From Lewinellaceae bacterium (lineage in GTDB: Bacteria > Bacteroidota > Bacteroidia > Chitinophagales > Saprospiraceae): a DNA stretch of 64,000 bases. This document shows, piece by piece, positions 53,703 to 62,952 of this stretch (its first letter is position 1; each line of letters begins with the position of its first letter). The translations under genes were made by a program, and so were the position numbers. The notes beneath the pieces are model-generated. The model had not been told where the DNA came from. It did no database searches and saw only the letters and a list, made by a program, of their open reading frames with translations. Location: contig JAHELJ010000002.1 of the NCBI GenBank assembly GCA_024644235.1, positions 82,006-146,005 on the forward strand. Reading direction: 5' to 3'.

Positions 53703-54164
53703 CTACTGGGGCAAACGAAAGGACTGCCAGGAAACTTGTTTCCAAGTCCCCTTGATTTTTGTGTATACAGAGGTATAAGACAGACTTAAGTTATTGAGGC
53801 TACCTTCTTCCGTCTTTCTTTGATAGGTGCAGGAACCATTGATGATTCCCACTTTACCATATATCCTTACTTGAGCACCTTTTACGATGATGTCGTCATA
53901 ATACCTTGCCCCACTACTGATGGCTTCTATAAAGGATTTCTTGGAATCAACAGAACCGTTTGAGTGGATGTATACAAGATCCTCGTGAATGATGCGGTCC
54001 AGCCCTTCAGAATCTTTGTCGATCATGGCATGAAAACGTGCATATTCAGTTTCCAATACCTCCTTGCTCTTTTTGGATTCGAGAACGATATGACCTAGTT
54101 GAGCTGAAAGAAAATTTGGAATCAGAGACACTAAGAACAAGGTAAAAATGACATGACTTTTCAT
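53703..54164 (-). CDS. Secreted NTF2-like (DUF4440) protein
   Basis: 153 aa with signal peptide (to about residue 21, PNFLSAQ). The NTF2-like cone fold of the DUF4440/SnoaL type is visible: YARFHAMIDKDSEGLDRIIH, DLVYIHSNGSVDSKKSFIEA, YYDDIIVKGAQVRIYGKVGI, and the final strand TWKQVSWQSFRLP. Such proteins bind or convert small molecules; none can be named here. It ends 267 bp upstream of the enolase-superfamily gene's start, and the gap shows no gene. Confidence 0.85.
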   Translation of the reverse strand: MKSHVIFTLFLVSLIPNFLSAQLGHIVLESKKSKEVLETEYARFHAMIDKDSEGLDRIIHEDLVYIHSNGSVDSKKSFIEAISSGARYYDDIIVKGAQVRIYGKVGIINGSCTYQRKTEEGSLNNLSLSYTSVYTKIKGTWKQVSWQSFRLPQ

Positions 54165-54670
54165 CTTTAGGTTTTAATTAGTTTTTATCCTTGGGTTCAT
54201 CCCATGTATCGCGGCCATAGCACAACCATCAACTTATCTCCCAGTCGGTGAACTGATTTCTATCGCATGGTAGGTAAAGACACGTCCATCCAGCTATTTC
54301 ACTTACCTGATTGCCGATAGATTTGTACTGACAAGACCATGCCAAAAGACATTGATTCGTCTTACTTCAAATGTTCGATCAACGATTTCCGGGTGCTATC
54401 AACTTCACCCAGACAGGTTCGACATGTATTTTAAATAGTATCCTGTATCTATTCTTCGAGGATCATTGCTAAGATGGCTTTCATAAAAGGCCATCAATGA
54501 GATTTGGCTCGATGGTGAGGTCCCTTTCCGTTATTCTCAAAGGCGAATCGCTTACCCATGATGTAGAAGAGCGCAGATTATGAATAAATTTGGTGCTGAG
54601 GTCAAATGAATGAGAATGGGACTGCCTTCAATTTATTGCAATTATTTTCGAATCGACAAATTATTAGTCT
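54165..54670. other. 506-bp intergenic region between divergent genes
   Basis: Lies between the starts of the DUF4440 and GDPD genes. No convincing gene. The only structure noticed is a weak hairpin around 54474-54494 (ATGGCTTT-CATAA-AAGGCCAT, one wobble pair). Promoters for both flanking genes should lie here. Confidence 0.5.
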
Positions 54671-55579
54671 ATGCGCCGGATAGGGACTAACTTATTCATT
54701 TTCCTCGTTGCCACTTTTTCTTTGACTAATCTGTCTAATATGATTACCCAAGAAATCGACGTTCAAGGTCACCGGGGCTGCCGGGGATTATATCCGGAAA
54801 ACACCGTTCCAGGTTTTCTCCATGCATTGGATCTTGGAGTACATACGCTGGAAATGGATGTGGTGACATCGAAAGATGGTCAGGTGATCGTTTCTCATGA
54901 TCCCTATTTTCATCATGAGATTACCCTGGACCCGGATGGTCATGAAATCAGTGCAAGCGACCAGGAGTCATACAATATCTTTCAAATGACTCTCCAGGAA
55001 GTTCAGTCGTATGACGTTGGGATGAAACCTCATCCAAGGTTCCCCGGGCAAAGGAAAGTCAGGGTTGGCAAACCTACCCTGTCTGAAGTATTCGAAGCAG
55101 TGGAGAGGTATTTATCAGGCCGAGATCAGCCACCCGTGCAATACAGTATCGAGATAAAGCGAAAGCCGGAAAGAGATGGCAAGATGCATGCCGAGGTAAA
55201 TGAGTTTGTCGATTTGGTCTACGATGTCATCCAGAGCCGTGGCCTAGTAGACCGGTGCCTGATTCAATCCTTCGACATCGAAACTTTACAGATCCTGCAT
55301 CATCGATATCCGGATATTCGTCTGGTTTATCTTGTCGAAAATCTTGATCCCTTTGATGAAAATATGGAAGCACTGGGATTCACACCTGAGGTATATAGTC
55401 CTGATTTTAGTCTATTAACCACCGAACTGTTGAACGAAGTCCATGATAGTGGCATGCTGTTGGTTCCATGGACGGTGAATGGTTTTGAGGACATTGAGAA
55501 GTGCCTCGCTTTGGGTATTGATGGAATCATTTCCGATTATCCTGATCGCGTTTTCAAGTTGCTGGAGAGTGATCGATAG
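54671..55579 (+). CDS. Secreted glycerophosphodiester phosphodiesterase
   Basis: 302 aa with a signal peptide (about 1-24). TIM-barrel GDPD motifs: QGHRGCRGLYPENTVPGFLH (catalytic His in HRG, metal E-N), LGVHTLEMDVVTSKDGQVIV (ExD), SHDPYFHHE (second catalytic His), IEIKRKPE, and the closing VPWTVNGFEDIEKCLALGID with GIISDYPD. It hydrolyses glycerophosphodiesters to glycerol-3-phosphate and an alcohol in the periplasm or outside, a route to phosphate and glycerol from phospholipids. Single gene. Confidence 0.92.
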   Translation: MRRIGTNLFIFLVATFSLTNLSNMITQEIDVQGHRGCRGLYPENTVPGFLHALDLGVHTLEMDVVTSKDGQVIVSHDPYFHHEITLDPDGHEISASDQESYNIFQMTLQEVQSYDVGMKPHPRFPGQRKVRVGKPTLSEVFEAVERYLSGRDQPPVQYSIEIKRKPERDGKMHAEVNEFVDLVYDVIQSRGLVDRCLIQSFDIETLQILHHRYPDIRLVYLVENLDPFDENMEALGFTPEVYSPDFSLLTTELLNEVHDSGMLLVPWTVNGFEDIEKCLALGIDGIISDYPDRVFKLLESDR

Positions 55580-55735
55580 ATTTCTTCAACTCAATATCTC
55601 GCTTGCGGAGCCTAGGTGCAATCTGGATTTTAGTCTTTGAATTTTAACCGGCCATAATTGTCAAACTATGCCGGAATTCATCCTTCTTTACACTTCTAAA
55701 ATCGATCTGTAAGTCTTTGCCAAAAATAATCTGAG

Positions 55736-56743
55736 ATGAGTGTCACATTAACTTGGTTAGGCATCGCGTTTTGCATTTCACAGTCAGCCATATTTTCAGG
55801 ATTGAATCTGGCATTTTTCAGCCTCACTCGACTCCGGTTGGAGATTGAGGCGGAATCATCGAAAAGTCCCGGCTCGGCGAAGGTTCTTGAAATGAGAAAG
55901 GACTCCAATTTCCTGCTAACCACCATCTTATGGGGTAACGTCGGCATCAATGTTCTACTTACGCTTCTATCTGAATCTGTGATGGCCGGCCTGATGTCCT
56001 TCGCTTTTTCCACTGTTCTCATCACTTTTTTCGGTGAGATCATACCCCAGGCGTACTTCTCCAGAAATGCCCTAAGGATGGCATCACTGCTGGCCCCGGT
56101 TCTGCGTTTTTATCAAATCCTGTTGTTTCCAGTGGCCAAACCCTGTGCCCTGATGCTGGACAAATGGCTGGGCAAGGAAACGAAACAATTCTTTTCCGAG
56201 GCCAATATCCAAATGTTCCTGGCTAAACACATCGAAGATCACAGTAGCGAAATTGCCGCGGTCGAAGGAATTGGGGCAATTAACTTTCTCCATATTGATG
56301 ACATCAGCGTTGCGGATGAGGGAGAGACAATCAATGAAGACAGTATCATCCAGTTACCAACACAAAACGGGAAGTTGGTATTTCCGGATCACCAACCATC
56401 CATCCACGATGGATTCATTCGCCGCATCAACCACTCCGGTGAAAAATGGATCATTTTCACCGATGAAGAAGATCAGCCCAAATTGGTGCTGGACGCCGAT
56501 GGATTCATCCGCTCCCTTACCGCAGAATCACCAGTGGAAGCCATAAATAAATATTCACATATTCCTATTGTCATTATGGATGAATCCGTAAATCTGGGAG
56601 AACTGATCGTACAATTCAAATCGAAAGAAGAAGACCACACGGATAGTCCGATTGACCGCGATATTGCCCTTTTTTGGGGAAAGGACAACAGGAAAATCAT
56701 TACTGGAGCTGATCTCTTTGGCAGGTTGTTAACAGGGATGTAG
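55736..56743 (+). CDS. CNNM transmembrane domain-containing protein (no CorC domain)
   Basis: 335 aa. The N-terminal half is a DUF21/CNNM membrane domain: ITWLG-like helix with SQSAIFSGLNLAFFSLTRLR, LLTTILWGNVGINVLLTLLS, TFFGEIIPQAYFSRNALRMA. A cytosolic part follows with a linker SEANIQMFLAKHIEDH and then sequence (about 190-335) only faintly like CBS repeats (INEDSIIQLPTQNGKLVFPD, SPVEAINKYSHIPIVIMDE). Relatives move Mg2+ or regulate it. The HlyC/CorC domain is missing. Confidence 0.85.
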   Translation: MSVTLTWLGIAFCISQSAIFSGLNLAFFSLTRLRLEIEAESSKSPGSAKVLEMRKDSNFLLTTILWGNVGINVLLTLLSESVMAGLMSFAFSTVLITFFGEIIPQAYFSRNALRMASLLAPVLRFYQILLFPVAKPCALMLDKWLGKETKQFFSEANIQMFLAKHIEDHSSEIAAVEGIGAINFLHIDDISVADEGETINEDSIIQLPTQNGKLVFPDHQPSIHDGFIRRINHSGEKWIIFTDEEDQPKLVLDADGFIRSLTAESPVEAINKYSHIPIVIMDESVNLGELIVQFKSKEEDHTDSPIDRDIALFWGKDNRKIITGADLFGRLLTGM

Positions 56744-56784
56744 CAAGGAGGAATGTTCAGTTTGCAATTGATAAATACTTAACG

Positions 56785-57687
56785 ATGTTGCATATTTTAA
56801 ACGGAGATGCAGTCCTACCGATATTTAAGAGCACAGGGATCCCCGGCGAGTTTGTGGTCTGGCGTGAGGCGTTGTGCTCCGGTCAAGTAACATTTCAGAT
56901 CGGTACCGAGGCCTGGTTGAAGAAAAGACTGGACCATCTTAATCAGGATCAAGGTTCGCAAGTCAGTGCACACCCCATCGCAACTCAGCTAGAAAAAATT
57001 GCAGACTCCAAAAGTGATGAAGTGGTTTTGTGGTTTGACTACGACATGTTTTGTCAGATCAATCAGTTGGCAGCCCTTGCCTTCCTTTCTCAATCTGGCT
57101 TCAATGGCACGATATCACTGGTCAACACCAAAGACCGATGTCTGCCAGGCCTGGAACTGAGCAGCATGAAAGCAAAGGAATGGAGCGATGCATTTGAATA
57201 CAGGCAGAAGGTATCTGAAGGTGCTGCGGAATTTGGTCTGAACTGGTGGAAGCACTACTGTTCTGACGACCATCGTCCACTCTTTCAAATGCTGTCTTAC
57301 TCCCCTCCTCTTTTACCTCATCTCGGCTTTGCGATGTTGGCACATTCGGGTAGATTTCCCCGCAGGTCTAACGGCATTTCTGATTATGAAAAAATGGTTT
57401 TGGAAGTTCTTTCAAAAGGCCCCCTTTCTCTAAAAGAACTGATGAGGAATATTTTCTCAAAAACTCATTGGATTGGTTATGGAGACACCCAGCACTTTCG
57501 TCACCTTTCGCGGCTGCATCCCTTCATTCATAAAGATGAAATACACTACAGTCTGACTGCTGAGGGACTGAGCATGCTTAACGGCGAGCTGATTGCCTCC
57601 ATAATCAATCGGGAAGAATTTTATGGGGGATGCCGAGAGAGCCGGCATTTTGCCGAAGACCTGCTAGATATCGTGACGGGTATATGA
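56785..57687 (+). CDS. DUF1835 domain-containing protein
   Basis: 300 aa. The opening LHILNGDAVLPIFKSTGIPG-EFVVWREAL and the segment EVVLWFDYDMFCQINQLAAL are the DUF1835 signature; the C-terminal half (YEKMVLEVLSKGPLSLKELM and onward) is a winged-helix-like region with DTQHFRHLSRLHPFI, as in DUF3658-type ends. Cytoplasmic, function unknown. It starts 41 bp after the CNNM gene. A 9-bp inverted repeat begins at its stop codon. Confidence 0.85.
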   Translation: MLHILNGDAVLPIFKSTGIPGEFVVWREALCSGQVTFQIGTEAWLKKRLDHLNQDQGSQVSAHPIATQLEKIADSKSDEVVLWFDYDMFCQINQLAALAFLSQSGFNGTISLVNTKDRCLPGLELSSMKAKEWSDAFEYRQKVSEGAAEFGLNWWKHYCSDDHRPLFQMLSYSPPLLPHLGFAMLAHSGRFPRRSNGISDYEKMVLEVLSKGPLSLKELMRNIFSKTHWIGYGDTQHFRHLSRLHPFIHKDEIHYSLTAEGLSMLNGELIASIINREEFYGGCRESRHFAEDLLDIVTGI

Positions 57688-57712
57688 GATATATTATTAA
57701 AATTCTCATATA
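57681..57712. repeat. Inverted repeat between DUF1835 gene and mutS
   Basis: TATATGAGA and TCTCATATA (9 bp, perfect) around a 14-nt A+T-rich loop, overlapping the DUF1835 stop codon. It lacks a T-run on the plus strand, so termination would be weak; an mRNA hairpin protecting the upstream transcript or a regulator site is as likely. Confidence 0.4.
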
Positions 57713-57745
57713 AGAAAAGTATCTTTGAGTAAAGCAATTCCCTGA

Positions 57746-60394
57746 TTGGCAACAAAGGTTAAGAAGAAACGGAGCAAGGTCACACCCTTGATGGAACAGT
57801 ATTTCAAAGTAAAATCGAAATACCCTGATACCATCTTGCTATTTCGGGTGGGCGACTTTTATGAGACCTTCGCTGAAGACGCTGTCAGAGTCTCCAAGAT
57901 TCTCGGTATTGTACTTACCAGTAGGAACAATGGGGGCAGTGATATAGAACTCGCTGGCTTCCCCTATCACTCCCTCGATCTCTATCTGCCACGGTTGGTA
58001 AAAGCTGGATTCCGAGTGGCAATTTGTGAGCAGCTGGAAAAACCAAGCAAGGAGAAGAAGATTGTAAAGCGGGGGGTGACAGAAATCGTCACTCCGGGAG
58101 TGGTTTTAGATGATACCCTGCTGGATCACAAGCAAAACAATTTCTTGGCATCATTACACTATGGAGCCAAAGATCAGATGGGTGTTGCATTTCTGGATCT
58201 TTCTACCGGCGAGTTCTTCGTAAGTGAGGGTGATATTCAACACGTGGAAAAATTATTCCAGAGTTTTGTTCCCTCTGAGATTTTATACTGCAAGGATCGA
58301 CGCAAGCACTTTGAACCGCGATTCGGAGATCAATTTTTTACCTACACCCTTGAGGAATGGGTATACACCTCCGACTATAGCCGCGACAAGCTTCTGGAGC
58401 ATTTCAACATTCACTCTCTGAAAGGTTTTGCGATAGAAGAATTGGACGAAGGACAAATTGCGGCCGGAGCTATCCTGCATTATTTGGGAGTTACTGAAAA
58501 CACAAACACGCCCCACATCCAGAAAATTCAACGGATCATTCCGGAAGACTTTGTTTGGCTGGATAAGTTCACGATCCGCAACCTGGAGCTAATCCGTTCT
58601 AATCATCCTACCGGAGTAGCCTTGATCGATGTGATTGATCGTACCACCTCTCCAATGGGTGCCCGCTTGCTGAGAAAATGGCTGCTGCTACCACTAAAGA
58701 ATCCGCTGGCCATCCGAGAACGCCATTCGGCTGTAGAGCAGTTTTTGCATTCCGATGAGCTCTCAGATAATGTGGAATCTGCTCTTAGCAAGTCTGGAGA
58801 TCTGGAAAGGCTGATCTCCAAAATATCGCTGGATAAAGCCAATCCGCGGGAAATGCTTCAGCTGGCCAAGGCACTGGCAGTAGTACCAGAACTAGTGACT
58901 ACCTTATCGTCAGCTAATGGATTATTAAAGGACCTTGGTGAAGGCTTTAACCCCTGCGCTCACCTCAAAGAAGTGATCCTGTCACAGATCGTTGAGAATC
59001 CACCGGTCCATTCTTCTAAAGGACAAGTGATACGAGAAGGTATAGATAATCAGTTGGATGAGTGGAGACATATCATCAGCAATAGCAAGGACATCCTGCT
59101 GGAAATCCAGCAAAAGGAAGCAATTGCCACCGGGATCTCCAATCTGAAAATCGGATTCAATAACGTTTTTGGGTACTACCTGGAAGTCACCAACAAGTAC
59201 AAAGATCAGGGTATGGTACCTGAATCCTGGATCCGAAAGCAAACACTGACGGGCTCAGAGCGGTATATCACCGAGGAGTTGAAAGTGATCGAAGACAAAA
59301 TCCTGCATGCCGAAGAAAGGGCTCTGGAAAAAGAAGCGGAACTCTTTGATGCCCTGGTCACGCAGGCACAGGAGTACATTGCTCCCATTCAGCACAATGC
59401 TCATCTCTTGGCTAAAATTGATTGCTTGCTTTCCTTTGCCAGAAGTGCTTCGAAAAATCTCTATTGTAAACCTGAGATTAACGAGAGCTTTACGGTCCAG
59501 ATAAAAGACGGACGGCATCCCGTCATCGAACAAGAACTTGACCCCTCCGACCACTACGTGCCAAATGATCTCTTCCTAGATCAGGATGACACTCAGATCA
59601 TGATGATCACCGGTCCCAATATGTCGGGAAAATCTGCGGTCCTTCGACAAACTGCGCTAATTTGCGTTCTCGCTCAAATGGGATCCTATGTCCCGGCTGC
59701 AAGTGTACAGCTCGGTATAATCGACAAAATCTTTACCCGGGTAGGAGCCTCAGACAACATCTCATCGGGAGAATCCACCTTCATGGTAGAAATGAATGAG
59801 ACGGCCAGCATCATGAACAATATCTCTGATCGCAGTCTTATCCTCTTGGATGAGATCGGGCGTGGCACCAGCACCTACGACGGGATCTCCATAGCCTGGT
59901 CAATCGCTGAGTTTTTACACAATCATCCTTCATGCCGGCCGAAAACCTTGTTCGCTACCCACTATCACGAATTAAACGAATTAGCGGAAAAGTTCGATCG
60001 CATCAAGAACTATCATGTATCAACAAAGGAGGTCGACAACAAAGTGATATTCCTCCGAAAACTTAAGCCCGGTGGCAGTCAACACAGTTTTGGAATTCAC
60101 GTGGCACGGATGGCCGGCATGCCCATTCAGATTCTTAAACGGGCTACTGCGCTCTTGTCACAATTGGAGCAAAAGTCACTAGCTAATGGTAACACCAAGA
60201 AGGACCATATTGAGCAGACCCTCCACGACATGGAAGCCCAAAATCTTCAGCTCAATTTTTTCGAGCAAAATGATCCAGCAGCATCGAAACTGAAGCAACT
60301 GATCCTCGATCTCAATCTAAATGCCATGACACCGATTGAGTGCATGTTGAAATTGAATGAATTAAAACAGATACTCGAAGAAATAGAATCATGA
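57746..60394 (+). CDS. mutS: DNA mismatch repair protein MutS
   Basis: 882 aa. Mismatch-binding domain with LLFRVGDFYETFAEDA (F-x-E motif that stacks on the mismatch), connector, lever with IGFNNVFGYYLEVTNKYK, and ATPase domain with Walker A MITGPNMSGKSAVLRQ (about 622-637), signature DNISSGESTFMVEM, Walker B LILLDEIGRGTSTYDGISIA and FATHYHELNELAEKF. C-terminal helix-turn-helix is present. Start: TTG 57746 fits relatives in which about fifteen basic residues precede the TPLMEQY segment; the first ATG is inside the domain. It recognises mismatches with MutL. The next gene overlaps by 4 bp (ATGA). Confidence 0.97.
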   Translation: MATKVKKKRSKVTPLMEQYFKVKSKYPDTILLFRVGDFYETFAEDAVRVSKILGIVLTSRNNGGSDIELAGFPYHSLDLYLPRLVKAGFRVAICEQLEKPSKEKKIVKRGVTEIVTPGVVLDDTLLDHKQNNFLASLHYGAKDQMGVAFLDLSTGEFFVSEGDIQHVEKLFQSFVPSEILYCKDRRKHFEPRFGDQFFTYTLEEWVYTSDYSRDKLLEHFNIHSLKGFAIEELDEGQIAAGAILHYLGVTENTNTPHIQKIQRIIPEDFVWLDKFTIRNLELIRSNHPTGVALIDVIDRTTSPMGARLLRKWLLLPLKNPLAIRERHSAVEQFLHSDELSDNVESALSKSGDLERLISKISLDKANPREMLQLAKALAVVPELVTTLSSANGLLKDLGEGFNPCAHLKEVILSQIVENPPVHSSKGQVIREGIDNQLDEWRHIISNSKDILLEIQQKEAIATGISNLKIGFNNVFGYYLEVTNKYKDQGMVPESWIRKQTLTGSERYITEELKVIEDKILHAEERALEKEAELFDALVTQAQEYIAPIQHNAHLLAKIDCLLSFARSASKNLYCKPEINESFTVQIKDGRHPVIEQELDPSDHYVPNDLFLDQDDTQIMMITGPNMSGKSAVLRQTALICVLAQMGSYVPAASVQLGIIDKIFTRVGASDNISSGESTFMVEMNETASIMNNISDRSLILLDEIGRGTSTYDGISIAWSIAEFLHNHPSCRPKTLFATHYHELNELAEKFDRIKNYHVSTKEVDNKVIFLRKLKPGGSQHSFGIHVARMAGMPIQILKRATALLSQLEQKSLANGNTKKDHIEQTLHDMEAQNLQLNFFEQNDPAASKLKQLILDLNLNAMTPIECMLKLNELKQILEEIES

Positions 60395-61269
60395 TGAAAT
60401 ACAGTGACCCCGCATTTGACAAGAAGATATTAACGGATAGGACCATCGTTGTGACCGGTGGTGGATCCGGCCTGGGAAAAGCAATGAGTGCGTACCTGGC
60501 GGATCTTGGGGCTAATGTAGTGATTACCGGGCGGCGGGAGGAGGTACTGCAGACCACTGCAGAGGAGATAAACGGACAAGTCTCAGGCAAAGTACTGGGA
60601 GTCAATGGTGATGTCAGGGAGATGGAAGATGTACGTAAAGTAATTAAAGCCGGTATTGAGGAGTTTGGCCAGATAGACGGACTGATCAACAATGCTGCCG
60701 GCAACTTTGTCTCACCCACTGAAAGACTCAGTCACAGAGCTTTTCAGTCGGTAATTGGCATCGTCCTTAACGGCTCGGTCAACTACTCGCTGGAAGTGGG
60801 TAAGTACTGGATTGAGAAGCAGATCAAAGGAGTGATGCTTAACATTGTAACTACCTATGCCTGGACAGGTACCGGATATACCGTGCCTAGTGCTTGTGCA
60901 AAGGCGGGTGTGCTGGCCCTGACCCGCTCGTTGGCGGTGGAATGGGGTAGGAAATATGGCATTCGCTGCAATGCAGTTGCTCCAGGTCCTTTTCCTACCA
61001 AAGGGGCCTGGGACCGTTTATTTCCTGAGGCCATGCGAGATCAATTTGATCCTGCCAATAGAGTGCCTCTACAGAGAGTTGGTGATCATCAGGAATTGGC
61101 CAATTTGGTAGCCTATCTTATGTCAGATTACGCTGCCTATATTAATGGTGAAGTCATCACCATTGACGGAGGCGAGTGGCTGGAAAATGGCGGCCAATTT
61201 AATATGTTCAGACACGTACCTGACGATATGTGGGATATGCTGGCGGCGATGCGAGGGAAAAAGAAGTGA
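60391..61269 (+). CDS. SDR family oxidoreductase, 2,4-dienoyl-CoA reductase-like
   Basis: 292 aa. TGGGSGLGKAMSAYLADLGA cofactor motif with Arg in ITGRREE (NADPH), INNAAGNFVSPTERLS, IVTTYAWTGTGYTVPSACAK (Tyr and Lys positions displaced as in dienoyl-CoA reductases), NAVAPGPFPTKGAWDRLFP and ITIDGGEWLENGGQFN. The NNAAGNF, GPFPTKGAW and GGQFN segments are typical of 2,4-dienoyl-CoA reductases that help beta-oxidation of unsaturated fatty acids. Overlaps mutS by 4 bp although the functions are unrelated. Confidence 0.88.
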   Translation: MMKYSDPAFDKKILTDRTIVVTGGGSGLGKAMSAYLADLGANVVITGRREEVLQTTAEEINGQVSGKVLGVNGDVREMEDVRKVIKAGIEEFGQIDGLINNAAGNFVSPTERLSHRAFQSVIGIVLNGSVNYSLEVGKYWIEKQIKGVMLNIVTTYAWTGTGYTVPSACAKAGVLALTRSLAVEWGRKYGIRCNAVAPGPFPTKGAWDRLFPEAMRDQFDPANRVPLQRVGDHQELANLVAYLMSDYAAYINGEVITIDGGEWLENGGQFNMFRHVPDDMWDMLAAMRGKKK

Positions 61270-61771
61270 TCCGGATCAAATGATCACTTGAAGCCAGATG
61301 GCAGATTGCAAGGCCGATTTGCCCACAAAAAGAGGATTATAGCCCATACTTCAAATACTCAGTTTCCTATTGTTAATTATATTGACTATTTTACTATACG
61401 TAGTCACCCATTTTCTTTCCCAGCGGTTCTATCATAGCACGGTAATCACCTCTGTTTTTAAATTATGGAAGTGTCTATTAACCTTTGAGCCATTTGAAGC
61501 TCCTCAAATCTGAATGAAACCAACCAGAGGGTAACAGCTCAGTGGCGTTGCGGCGCGTTGATCTTTTTCAGATCATGATGTGACGGGTTGCCAGCAGAAA
61601 CTGATGTCATTCCTTTTGATCATTGCACGCGTGCAAGTGATGCATTTGGTATCGTCTGCCCGGGCGGCATGGAGTTGTGGTATGCTACTTTCGAGCAATG
61701 ATTTGGAATGGACCTGCTGAGATCCTCGGCGAACTAAACACTGAATGAACTAGACCGGAGCGTATATTCTT
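61270..61771. other. 502-bp intergenic region before the AraC-type gene
   Basis: No convincing gene on either strand. It contains a weak inverted repeat right after the SDR stop (AAGTGATC/GATCACTT, 61264-61289, no T-run) and the palindrome at 61623-61636. Base composition becomes visibly more G+C-rich from about 61540 onward. Confidence 0.5.
61623..61636. promoter_or_regulatory. Palindrome TTGCACGCGTGCAA, operator candidate
   Basis: A perfect 14-bp palindrome centred on CG; with one bulged base the symmetry extends by ATCA/TGAT on the outside. It is 136 bp before the AraC-type gene. The CG-centred form is like sites of LacI-type regulators, but no such gene is in view. Confidence 0.35.
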
Positions 61772-62635
61772 TTGAAACCCAGCAATCACATATGCAGACT
61801 TGTCCTCCTTTGCAGGAAATACCTGCTTCCTGCCCTTTTGGCTATCAGCTATCTAGCTGGGCCAGGTTCGTTGCCCGCCCAGGTCCAAAACCAATCTGAT
61901 CAATTGACTCAGAATGCCATGCTATTAGCGGCAACATCTGTCCAGGACCAACCGACTTTGGTGGACCCTGTCGCAGGGGAGATAAACCACCAGGACACAT
62001 TCATATCCCGCGTTGAATTGCCCTTAGCCAGTTCCATCATCTCCGTCGTACTGGTTTTCTTGCTCATTCTGGGTCTCACCCTGGGGCTGTACAGGCAACA
62101 CAGGGATAACCAGGAGCTGACAATCCGGTATGCTCAAGCGCTGCAGCAAGTCAGTCGATTAGAAACCGATCTTCTGTGGGGGAGCGAGGCGGCAGGATTC
62201 CAATCCAAGCCGAAAGTACTCCCAACCGGTGGGGATGAAAGTCCTGTTGAACCACCGGAAGCGGGGGAATCGATCAGCCCCCCTGGTATTGGCATCTCCG
62301 AGCTATCGAACCCGGATCAGCAGTGGCTGGAAGCATTCGAAACATACGTCGCTGAGCACCTTTCGGATCCCCTGCTTTATATTCCTGCCCTGGCAAAACA
62401 ATTTGCCATGAGCGAGTCTACCCTACTGCGCCGATCGAAGCGTCTTACTGGATTACCCCCTGTGCAGTACCTGCAGGAGATGCGCCTGACCAAGGCCCGT
62501 GAGCTGCTGGAAAAGCGCATGTACTGCTCCATCGCCAAGGTTGCTTACATAGTGGGGTATGCCGATGCTCGTTCCTTTACCCGGGCGTTCCGAAGTCGAT
62601 TTGGGAAATTGCCATCGGAATACGTGAAAAGGTAA
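61772..62635 (+). CDS. Membrane-anchored AraC-family transcriptional regulator
   Basis: 287 aa from TTG 61772; no in-frame ATG precedes the first hydrophobic segment. N-terminal signal-like segment (about 15-33, LPALLAISYLAGPGSLPAQ), a short polar exported part (about 35-85), a strong membrane helix (about 88-108, SSIISVVLVFLLILGLTLGL), then a short coiled coil (NQELTIRYAQALQQVSRLET), a proline-rich linker, and a C-terminal double helix-turn-helix of AraC type: LSDPLLYIPALAKQFAMSES, LLRRSKRLTGLPPVQYLQEM, and the family signature with VAYIVGYADARSFTRAFRSR-FGKLPSEY. DNA binding is at the cytoplasmic side while a short part faces the periplasm. It is close to the adhesin gene, its likely target. 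Confidence 0.85.
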   Translation: MKPSNHICRLVLLCRKYLLPALLAISYLAGPGSLPAQVQNQSDQLTQNAMLLAATSVQDQPTLVDPVAGEINHQDTFISRVELPLASSIISVVLVFLLILGLTLGLYRQHRDNQELTIRYAQALQQVSRLETDLLWGSEAAGFQSKPKVLPTGGDESPVEPPEAGESISPPGIGISELSNPDQQWLEAFETYVAEHLSDPLLYIPALAKQFAMSESTLLRRSKRLTGLPPVQYLQEMRLTKARELLEKRMYCSIAKVAYIVGYADARSFTRAFRSRFGKLPSEYVKR

Positions 62636-62952
62636 CCACTTTCATTAAACTCGATAAGGCAGTCGAGGCTGAGCCACGTCCCCCAGAGCTCCTTCCCTTG
62701 GTGGTCTGGCGGCATCGATCCTCATCGATAACTGAGTGCTCCTGGCTACATCCTCTCCTACCCCCATTTTGACGGAAAATGCGACCAGATTGACGGTAAA
62801 TGAGACCAGATTGACGGTAAATGTTTACTGGGACTTTGGATATTGACAGCGCAAGAATCTATCGGGCCTGGTTCCTATAGGGAACCCTTAAATAGCCTGA
62901 ATGGCAGGATCCATGTTTCTCAACTCATTTTAATCTCTAAATTCTGTACAAA
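62636..62952. other. 317-bp intergenic region with direct repeats, upstream of adhesin gene
   Basis: No gene seen. It contains the three 21-bp direct repeats at 62769-62831 and otherwise featureless sequence leading to the adhesin ATG. Confidence 0.5.
62769..62831 (+). repeat. Three tandem 21-bp direct repeats
   Basis: Copies start at 62769, 62790 and 62811, each opening TTGACGG(A/T)AAATG. The first two continue (C/A)GAGACCAGA-like (GCGACCAGA and AGACCAGA forms); the third diverges to TTTACTGG. Period is exactly 21 bp, two helical turns. Multiple terminal repeats of this size are known at ends of IS21-family elements; alternatively they are iterated regulator sites for the adhesin gene 122 bp downstream. 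Confidence 0.8.

Noticed and set aside
62769..62831. CRISPR array
   Set aside because: The 21-bp units are directly adjacent without spacers, only three copies, and no cas genes are present.
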